Positions 24,722-29,106 of a DNA stretch of 29,106 nt are shown here, in pieces. The first letter of the stretch is position 1, and every line of letters starts with the position of its first letter. The position numbers and the translations under genes were made by a program. The stretch covers positions 1 through 29,106 of the forward strand of contig DATLYT010000196.1 of the NCBI GenBank assembly GCA_035574455.1, given 5' to 3'. The notes under the pieces are model-generated. The model did no database searches. It was not told the origin of the DNA and saw only the letters and a program-made list of their open reading frames with translations. The DNA comes from DATLYT01 sp035574455 (GTDB taxonomy: Bacteria; Bacteroidota; Ignavibacteria; UBA10030).

Positions 24722-25237
24722 ATGAAACAAACACTGTCACTCTTGTCGCTCACTCTTTTTGTCAGCGTAGTAGCCTTCAGCCAGGCTCCACCGATGAGAC
24801 CAGGCGGCGCCCTCGGAAACCCGCGTTTGATGGAACGCTTGAAACTGAGTGATGATCAGAAAAACCAAATTGAAAAGCTCAGAACCGATTTCCAGAAGCA
24901 GCAGATCAGCCAGAGGGCAAAGGTGCAGACTGCCGCAGTTGAATTGCGCCAGCTTCTGCGTGCCGAGAATCCCGATAAAGCGGCCATCGAAAAGAAAATC
25001 AACGAGGTGTCGCAACTCCGAGCGCAACTTCAGACTGCTCGCGTGAATCATATGCTGAACGTGCGAAAAATTTTAACGCCCGAACAGCAGAAGATGATTC
25101 GCGAGGCGGTAAAGGAGCGTGTTCAGAGCCGCTTTATGGAGCGTAGACATCGAATGCGGGAATTCGGCCCTCGTTTCCGTGGCAGATTTGAAGGCCGGAT
25201 CGGTGGATTTGGGCCGCGAATGCGTCGCCCGTTCTAA
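24722..25237 (+). CDS. Spy/CpxP-like periplasmic protein
   Basis: 171 residues, the only plus-strand gene. The signal peptide ends near VVAFSQ (residue 20). The mature part is almost all helix and highly charged, with two LTxxQ-like marks: LKLSDDQKNQI at about 40-50 and ILTPEQQKMI at about 116-125. That is the signature of the Spy/CpxP family of periplasmic chaperones and metal-stress sensors. The C-terminal 40 residues are Arg/Gly/Phe-rich (RRHRMREFGPRFRGRFEGR), unusual for the family and possibly a nucleic-acid or membrane-contacting tail. AAGGAG lies 7 bases before the ATG. It is divergent from the TPR operon and closed by a strong terminator, so it is a single-gene unit. Confidence 0.88.
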   Translation: MKQTLSLLSLTLFVSVVAFSQAPPMRPGGALGNPRLMERLKLSDDQKNQIEKLRTDFQKQQISQRAKVQTAAVELRQLLRAENPDKAAIEKKINEVSQLRAQLQTARVNHMLNVRKILTPEQQKMIREAVKERVQSRFMERRHRMREFGPRFRGRFEGRIGGFGPRMRRPF

Positions 25238-25259
25238 AGAACGATACTGCATCTTACAG

Positions 25260-25295
25260 ACGGTCGGCGTGGATAGCACGCCGGCCGTTTTTTTT
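25260..25295 (+). terminator. Strong intrinsic terminator after the Spy-like gene
   Basis: Twelve-base stem (25260-25271 with 25277-25288, one G-T wobble), five-base loop GATAG, then eight T at 25288-25295. It starts 22 bases after the Spy-like stop. On the minus strand it is one base beyond the stop of the convergent reductase gene but lacks a T-run there, so it is mainly a plus-strand terminator. Confidence 0.93.
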
Positions 25296-25296
25296 G

Positions 25297-26007
25297 TTAC
25301 TTCGGATTGGTAGGCCGGATGTCGATCTCACTGACCATGGAGCGAGCGGGAATCGTGATCGCCGCGAGCACAATATCTGCAACGTCCTGAGGTTGGATCA
25401 GCTTCTCGGCTTTGGAGGGATCTTGAGGATGAGAAAACGTCGTATCGACGGAACCCGGGCAGACGGTAACCACGCGGATGTTCTGCTCACGCACTTCTAA
25501 CATTAAACATTTCGCAAAGCCCATCAACGCCCATTTCGTCGCAGCATAGCCAGCACCGTTGACAAAGGCATTCTTCCCCGCCAGCGAAGAGATGTTCACA
25601 ATGACGCCGCTCTTCCGCGCTTCCATCATCTTCACCGCTTGCTGGGTGCAAAGAAAAAGCCCTCTCATGTTGACATTCCACATCGCGTCAAAATCGGACA
25701 ATGACAACTCTTTGACCGGTGCAAAGCGGCCGATACCCGCGTTGTTCACGAGAATATCCAATCGACCGAACTGCTTCGACACTTCGTCAAACACCAGATG
25801 AACTTGTTCGGGTTTCGTGATATCGGCGGGCAATGCGATCGCTTTCCCTCCGCGACCTTCAATTTCTGAGCGAACCGATTCCAGCTCTGATTTCGTCCGT
25901 GCAACCAAGACGGCGGTTGAGCCTTCAGTCGCCAGCGTGATTGCAATCGCTTTCCCGATGCCCCGCCCCGCTCCTGTGACAAGAGCAACGGTATCCTTGA
26001 GTTTCAT
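25297..26007 (-). CDS. Short-chain dehydrogenase/reductase (second of a tandem pair)
   Basis: 236 residues, classical SDR. The cofactor motif TGAGRGIG is at 11-18, NNAG at 88-91, and the catalytic set is Ser140/Ser141, Tyr154 and Lys158 in GYAATKWAL. Arg residues after beta2 (VARTKSEL) suggest NADPH. Automated pipelines would call it 3-oxoacyl-ACP reductase, but the context (GTP cyclohydrolase I, PTPS-type enzyme, related SDR upstream) suggests a pterin-side-chain reductase. The C-terminal SEIDIRPTNPK resembles that of its neighbour (EELVVRPPQGD). It overlaps the upstream SDR by four bases (ATGA) and ends at the terminator of the convergent gene. Confidence 0.9.
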   Translation of the reverse strand: MKLKDTVALVTGAGRGIGKAIAITLATEGSTAVLVARTKSELESVRSEIEGRGGKAIALPADITKPEQVHLVFDEVSKQFGRLDILVNNAGIGRFAPVKELSLSDFDAMWNVNMRGLFLCTQQAVKMMEARKSGVIVNISSLAGKNAFVNGAGYAATKWALMGFAKCLMLEVREQNIRVVTVCPGSVDTTFSHPQDPSKAEKLIQPQDVADIVLAAITIPARSMVSEIDIRPTNPK

Positions 26008-26723
26008 ACGCGGAGATCTCCTTGCGGCGGTCGAACGACAAGCTCTTCGATATGGAGAGTCTTCGGCTGCTCCGTAAGCTGTACCACCAGTCTTGCAACA
26101 TCATCGGCCGACATCATCGATGCCGCGTGGCGTTTCCGAAGACGAGACGGCCACATCGGAGTCAAAATAGCTCCGGGGTAGATGTTCATCACGCGAATCC
26201 CTTTCCCCCGCACTTCAGCACGCAGGACATTCATCATCGCCTCTGCCCCTGCTTTGGCCGCGCTATACGCTGCCGATTTTGTGTACGTTGTCTTTGCTGC
26301 ATACGATAGGATATTCAGAATGAGGCCATCCCTTTTGCGTATCATAGACGGCAACACGGCCCGCGTCGTCAGGAACAACCCGCGGAGGTTGGTATCCAGG
26401 ATCTCATCGAATTCCTTCACACTGGTGCCGGCGAATTCCGCAAACGACGTTACTCCGGCGTTGTTCACCAGAATATCAACTTTCGAGTGGCGTTGCAGTA
26501 CTTTCCTGGCCACACGTTCAACGGCTCGTTCGTTCCGCACATCACACGCATACACTTCCCCCTTCGCCCCAAGCTCGTGTTGGAGGTGTTTCAGCGGACG
26601 CAGGGACCGGCTTGTGGCAATCACTACATCGCCAGCATGGACAAATGCCAGAGCCAGCGCCCTTCCGATGCCGGAGCTAGCTCCGGTAATCCAGACTGTG
26701 CGGGGGGAGCGGCTCGTACTCAA
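26004..26723 (-). CDS. SDR, probable sepiapterin reductase (Chlorobium type)
   Basis: 239 residues from a TTG that follows the folE stop directly; the frame is closed just upstream (TAA) and there is no internal ATG near the Rossmann motif, so the TTG start is forced. Motifs: TGASSGIG at 13-20, NNAG at 87-90, Ser140, Tyr153, Lys157. The C-terminal part, PGAILTPMW, then MMSADDVA and EELVVRPPQGD, agrees closely with what I remember of the crystallised Chlorobium tepidum sepiapterin reductase (PGA..TPMW, MM..EDIA, EEI..RP.SGD). That enzyme finishes tetrahydrobiopterin by reducing the pterin side chain. The gene order after PTPS and GTP cyclohydrolase supports this. The comparison is from memory and needs an alignment. 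Confidence 0.75.
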   Translation of the reverse strand: MSTSRSPRTVWITGASSGIGRALALAFVHAGDVVIATSRSLRPLKHLQHELGAKGEVYACDVRNERAVERVARKVLQRHSKVDILVNNAGVTSFAEFAGTSVKEFDEILDTNLRGLFLTTRAVLPSMIRKRDGLILNILSYAAKTTYTKSAAYSAAKAGAEAMMNVLRAEVRGKGIRVMNIYPGAILTPMWPSRLRKRHAASMMSADDVARLVVQLTEQPKTLHIEELVVRPPQGDLRV

Positions 26724-27308
26724 TTACGGGTCAAAGGAACGGTTGATGAGGGTAAGAAATTCGTTGCGTGTCTTAACGTCGTCGCGGAAAACTCCAAGCA
26801 TGGCACTCGTCGTGGCAACAGAGTTCTGCTTCTCTACCCCGCGCATCATCATGCAGAGATGCCGAGCTTCCATGACGACGCCAACACCGTCCGGGTTCAA
26901 GCATTCGTAGAGTGTGTCGGCAATCTGTTGGGTGAGCCGCTCCTGTACCTGCAACCGCCGCGCGAACACTTCGACGATACGCGGGAGCTTGCTCAACCCG
27001 ATAATCTTACCGTTGGGAATATAGGCGATATGGCACTTTCCATAAAACGGAACAAGGTGATGCTCGCAGAGGCTGTAGAAATCGATATCCTTCACGATGA
27101 CCATTTCGCTGTATTTTTCCTCGAAGACAGCACCGTTCAGGACTTTTTTTACATCCTCCCGATAACCTCGTGTGAGAAATTCATACATTTTCGCCACACG
27201 CTGCGGAGTTCTGAGGAGCCCTTCTCGCGAGGGGTCTTCACCAATTTGTTCAAGCAAATCACGTATGGTCTCTTCCAACGTCGCTACCGGCACATGGTTG
27301 TTCATCAT
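26724..27308 (-). CDS. folE: GTP cyclohydrolase I
   Basis: 194 residues, normal for FolE type I. It opens GTP to 7,8-dihydroneopterin triphosphate, the shared entry to folate and biopterin. Zinc ligands are Cys81, His84 and Cys152, with the same spacing (+3, +71) as the E. coli enzyme. Other conserved blocks are LCEHHLVPFYGKCHIAYIP, GLSKLPRIV, QVQERLTQQIAD and EARHLCMMMRG. The ATG overlaps the stop of the PTPS-type gene (ATGA), and the next gene starts on the base after its stop. Because it is locked between a PTPS-type enzyme and a sepiapterin-reductase-like SDR, I infer its main role here is biopterin. It could serve folate (folC in the window) as well. Confidence 0.97.
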   Translation of the reverse strand: MMNNHVPVATLEETIRDLLEQIGEDPSREGLLRTPQRVAKMYEFLTRGYREDVKKVLNGAVFEEKYSEMVIVKDIDFYSLCEHHLVPFYGKCHIAYIPNGKIIGLSKLPRIVEVFARRLQVQERLTQQIADTLYECLNPDGVGVVMEARHLCMMMRGVEKQNSVATTSAMLGVFRDDVKTRNEFLTLINRSFDP

Positions 27309-27715
27309 TCATCACCTCGATATTCCACAACATTGTTTTCTGTCTCATGCAGCCGCAACGAAACAAGCCTCCCCTCGGTAATCCGGGGAGCCAAAATTGC
27401 CCAGAATGCCTTCACGATGTTCTCTGCCGTCGGAATGACCCCCTGCAGGAAATCGACATCATGGTTCAAATGCTTGTGGTCGACTTTATCGATGATCTCC
27501 TGTTTGATGATCAGCTTCAACTTCGATAAATCAATCACATAACCTGTCTCGCTCTTCGGTTCTCCGCCGACGGTTACTTCCAACACGTAGTTATGGCCAT
27601 GACCATTCGGGTTTGCGCATTTGCCGAAGACTTCGTGGTTCCTCTCGTCCGAGAAACTCGGATTGTAGAGTCTGTGTGATGCGCTAAATGTTGCCCTTCG
27701 CGTGACGTAGACCAT
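27305..27715 (-). CDS. 6-pyruvoyl-tetrahydropterin synthase (PTPS-type, not QueD-type)
   Basis: 136 residues. Zinc ligands are His14, His39 and His41; Cys33 is the proton-transfer cysteine, with the Asp79-His80 pair and Glu124. The motif FGKCANPNGHGHNY has five residues between Cys and HGH, as in animal PTPS, while the queuosine enzyme QueD has three (CxxxHGH). The C-terminus HETENNVVEYRGDE also matches the animal YETDNN pattern. PTPS converts dihydroneopterin triphosphate to 6-pyruvoyl-tetrahydropterin. It overlaps folE and is followed by SDR genes, the BH4 route in order. No other queuosine gene is nearby. Routine annotation may still call it queD; a promiscuous enzyme is possible. Confidence 0.85.
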   Translation of the reverse strand: MVYVTRRATFSASHRLYNPSFSDERNHEVFGKCANPNGHGHNYVLEVTVGGEPKSETGYVIDLSKLKLIIKQEIIDKVDHKHLNHDVDFLQGVIPTAENIVKAFWAILAPRITEGRLVSLRLHETENNVVEYRGDE

Positions 27716-27718
27716 CGG

Positions 27719-28192
27719 TCATCCTTGTTGAAGCAGGCGGTCCAGCGCCTCGAGGACTTTTTTGGTGTGTCCCTCTACCTTGACGTTGGGAAAAATTTCG
27801 AAAATCTTCCCCTTAGCATCGATGACGACCGTTGTTCTCACAATACCCATAAATTTCCTACCGTACATCGTCTTCTGCTTCCACACTCCGTACTTCCTGA
27901 GGACCCGCTTCGATTCATCGCTCAGCAGAGGGAACGGTAATCTGTATTTTGCAGAAAATTTCTGGTGCGAGGCGACAGAGTCAGCACTCATACCAAGAAC
28001 AACCGCGCCACGTCGGCTGAACTCGGCATAGTCATCTCGGAAGGAACACGCTTCACGGGTACAGCCGGGAGTATCATCTGCGGGATAAAAATACAGCACG
28101 ACCGGTTTGCCTCGAAACTGCTTCAGTCGTACCTTCGTCCCGTCTCCGGTCGGGAGAGAGAAATCTGGAGCCGTATCGCCAATTCGTATCAT
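27719..28192 (-). CDS. bcp: Thioredoxin-dependent peroxiredoxin, BCP/PrxQ type
   Basis: 157 residues. It reduces peroxides through a cysteine relayed to thioredoxin. The peroxidatic Cys44 is in PADDTPGCTREACSFRD with the resolving Cys49 five residues later, the C-x4-C arrangement of the E. coli Bcp/PrxQ class. Further family marks are VVLGMSADSVASHQKF and PFPLLSDESKRV. It ends 3 bases before the PTPS gene, so a peroxide-defence gene is read together with the pterin genes. No clear promoter is seen in the 79 bases upstream, which hold an inverted repeat. Confidence 0.95.
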   Translation of the reverse strand: MIRIGDTAPDFSLPTGDGTKVRLKQFRGKPVVLYFYPADDTPGCTREACSFRDDYAEFSRRGAVVLGMSADSVASHQKFSAKYRLPFPLLSDESKRVLRKYGVWKQKTMYGRKFMGIVRTTVVIDAKGKIFEIFPNVKVEGHTKKVLEALDRLLQQG

Positions 28193-28236
28193 CGTTCGGG
28201 CTATTTCGGAAGGAAGTTCGAAAGGTTACAACGCTA

Positions 28237-28266
28237 CGGCAGTGCCGAAAATTCCCGGGACTGCCG
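28237..28266. repeat. Inverted repeat between the two peroxiredoxin genes
   Basis: Seven-base arms CGGCAGT (28237-28243) and ACTGCCG (28260-28266), 16-base centre that contains the CCCGGG palindrome. It begins 5 bases after the upstream peroxiredoxin stop. There is no T-run, so it is not a standard terminator; it could stabilise the upstream mRNA end or be a regulator site for bcp. Confidence 0.45.
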
Positions 28267-28271
28267 AAGAT

Positions 28272-28742
28272 TCAGATGGAAGAGACAGCCTTTGTCAGTT
28301 CCTCATAGTTCGGCTCGATACCGGGGTTCTCCGCCACCCACGCATACCGGACGATGCCGTCTTTATCTAGCACGAACACCGAGCGTTGCGCGACCGTGTA
28401 GCCTTCAAGTCCGGCAAAGTTCGGCAATTCAACCCCGTAGGCTTTCACGGCGGTGCGGGTATAATCGGACAACAACGGGAATTGGAGATTGTTTTTTTCT
28501 GCAAATCCTTTGTTCGCAAACGGAGAATCAACACTAATTCCCACGACTTGGGCATCCAATTCGTTCAAGCGGCTCATCGAGTCGCGTAATGCACACATCT
28601 CTTTCGTGCAGACGCCCGTAAAAGCACCGGGGAAAAACGCGAGAACAAGCTTTTTGCCTTGGAACTCACTGAGCGACCGCGGTTTTTTGTCTGTGTCAAC
28701 CAGTGTAAATGATGGCGCTTTGGAACCAACCTGTACTGCCAT
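28272..28742 (-). CDS. Peroxiredoxin (AhpC/TSA superfamily, AhpE/Prx5-like)
   Basis: 156 residues. The peroxidatic Cys45 is in FFPGAFTGVCTKEMCALRD, and Cys50 sits five residues later. The PGAFT-x-VC block is the AhpE/Prx5 style rather than the DDTPGC style of the neighbouring bcp, so the two are different subfamilies and not a recent duplication. Later marks are VVGISVDSPFANKGFAEKN and FPLLSDYTRTAVKAYGV. The ribosome site AAGGAGG lies 6 bases before the ATG, the strongest in the window. It follows the Fur/PerR-type regulator by 91 bases on the same strand, which suggests peroxide-controlled expression. Confidence 0.94.
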   Translation of the reverse strand: MAVQVGSKAPSFTLVDTDKKPRSLSEFQGKKLVLAFFPGAFTGVCTKEMCALRDSMSRLNELDAQVVGISVDSPFANKGFAEKNNLQFPLLSDYTRTAVKAYGVELPNFAGLEGYTVAQRSVFVLDKDGIVRYAWVAENPGIEPNYEELTKAVSSI

Positions 28743-28760
28743 GGTTTGCCTCCTTGAAGA

Positions 28761-28823
28761 TACGATCGAGTGAAGAATGAGAATGGAAAATGAGAAGCGA
28801 CCCGAGAATGTCTCTTACGATCG
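28761..28823. repeat. Direct repeat TACGATCG in the regulator-peroxiredoxin gap
   Basis: The 8-base word TACGATCG occurs at 28761-28768 and 28816-28823, 47 bases between copies, in the gap upstream of the peroxiredoxin. A 6-base inverted repeat GACCCG/CGGGTC (28799-28804, 28824-28829) overlaps one copy. It is not a classic PerR or Fur box. It may be a regulator site, or chance. Confidence 0.25.
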
Positions 28824-28833
28824 CGGGTCTGTT

Positions 28834-29106
28834 CTAAGCCGCAGCGGGCTCTTGTGCGAGACAGGTACTGCAGGTGCCAAAGAAATCAAGCCGGTGCGAG
28901 CGGATAGTGCCCTTTACGGTGTGACGAAGCCGATCGTGAAGATCGTTCTGCGGTGGAACCTCTAAATCAAACACGGTACCGCAGGACTCGCAGACAAAAT
29001 GATAATGCGGTTCGACAAAGGCATCGTAACGGCTGAACCCCTCGCCAAAGTCCAGCTCGAGAACTTTCCCCTGCTGTTGGAGCACATGCAGATTGCGGTA
29101 CACCGT
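28834..29106 (-). CDS. Fur-family metalloregulator, PerR-like (partial, N-terminus off the right edge)
   Basis: 91 codons to the edge, open through TVYRNLHVLQQQGKV, which is the end of the family's winged helix, so the true start lies outside. The dimerisation domain shows HYHFVCESCGTVFDLE with one CxxC pair, and CSTCLAQ near the C-terminus with the second pair; together they make the structural zinc site common in PerR and many Fur proteins. Fur-family repressors sense iron or peroxide. The peroxiredoxin genes downstream favour the PerR branch, but the histidine and aspartate residues that separate PerR from Fur and Zur are only partly in view. Confidence 0.9.
   Translation of the reverse strand, partial: TVYRNLHVLQQQGKVLELDFGEGFSRYDAFVEPHYHFVCESCGTVFDLEVPPQNDLHDRLRHTVKGTIRSHRLDFFGTCSTCLAQEPAAA

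Noticed and set aside
26487..27542. 351-codon open frame on the plus strand
   Set aside because: Spans three real minus-strand genes (SDR, folE, PTPS) in antisense; composition is that of a shadow frame.
27305..27715. Queuosine enzyme QueD
   Set aside because: The Cys-to-HGH spacing is five, not three, the C-terminus is PTPS-like, and no queuosine neighbours are present.
27719..28742. Recent tandem duplication of peroxiredoxins
   Set aside because: The active-site blocks belong to different subfamilies (DDTPGC versus PGAFTGVC) and the rest shows little identity.
28799..28829. Terminator after the Fur/PerR gene
   Set aside because: Only a 6-base stem with a 19-base loop and no T-run; not enough for an intrinsic terminator.
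1..29106. CRISPR array, tRNA, rRNA, insertion sequence or phage genes
   Set aside because: No regularly spaced repeats, cloverleaf-like sequence, transposase or integrase is seen on either strand.

Overview
The window is one densely packed stretch of a bacterial chromosome. Apart from one small gene, every gene lies on the minus strand. I see no tRNA, rRNA, CRISPR array, insertion sequence or phage gene, and no gap above 300 bases. By inference the organism belongs to the Bacteroidota/Chlorobiota (FCB) group, perhaps near Ignavibacteria or Chlorobi. The reasons are a BamD-like and a large TPR lipoprotein of FCB flavour, a two-subunit PyrK/PyrD1B enzyme, and a pterin operon whose reductase resembles what I remember of the Chlorobium sepiapterin reductase. 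GC content looks close to 50 % by eye. The four promoters I can see are sigma-70-like (TTGnnn-17-TAnnnT), not the Bacteroidetes TAnnTTTG type.

Layout, read in the direction of transcription (right to left). (a) 29106-25297: the end of a Fur/PerR-type regulator, two thiol peroxidases (AhpE/Tsa-like and BCP), then a compact cluster of a 6-pyruvoyl-tetrahydropterin synthase-type enzyme, GTP cyclohydrolase I and two overlapping short-chain reductases. The last four together look like a tetrahydrobiopterin (BH4) pathway. (b) 24722-25237, plus strand: a Spy/CpxP-like periplasmic protein with a strong terminator after it. (c) 24611-19530: TPR lipoprotein, pyrK, pyrD, folC, read from a promoter so close to the first ATG that the message may be leaderless. 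(d) 19368-14783: rho, with a consensus promoter buried in the end of folC and a long C-rich leader, followed by thiolase, 3-hydroxyacyl-CoA dehydrogenase and acyl-CoA dehydrogenase (fatty-acid or butyrate-type acyl-CoA chemistry), closed by a terminator.

(e) 14655-8368: CapA-like protein, DAHP synthase, a PAS-PAS-GAF histidine kinase, two response regulators and a nitrilase-family amidohydrolase. The second response regulator carries what looks like a dead histidine-kinase dimerisation domain. (f) 8238 to the left edge: HtpX protease, glutamate dehydrogenase, a tail-anchored unknown protein, a second CapA-like protein, BamD, an acyl-CoA thioesterase, a secreted FG-GAP repeat protein and a secreted HExxH metalloprotease running off the window. 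The last six genes overlap or nearly touch, which suggests coupled translation of an envelope and secretion gene set.

The best candidates for a second look are the BH4 operon, the REC plus pseudo-H-box regulator, the near-leaderless TPR lipoprotein transcript and the rho leader.
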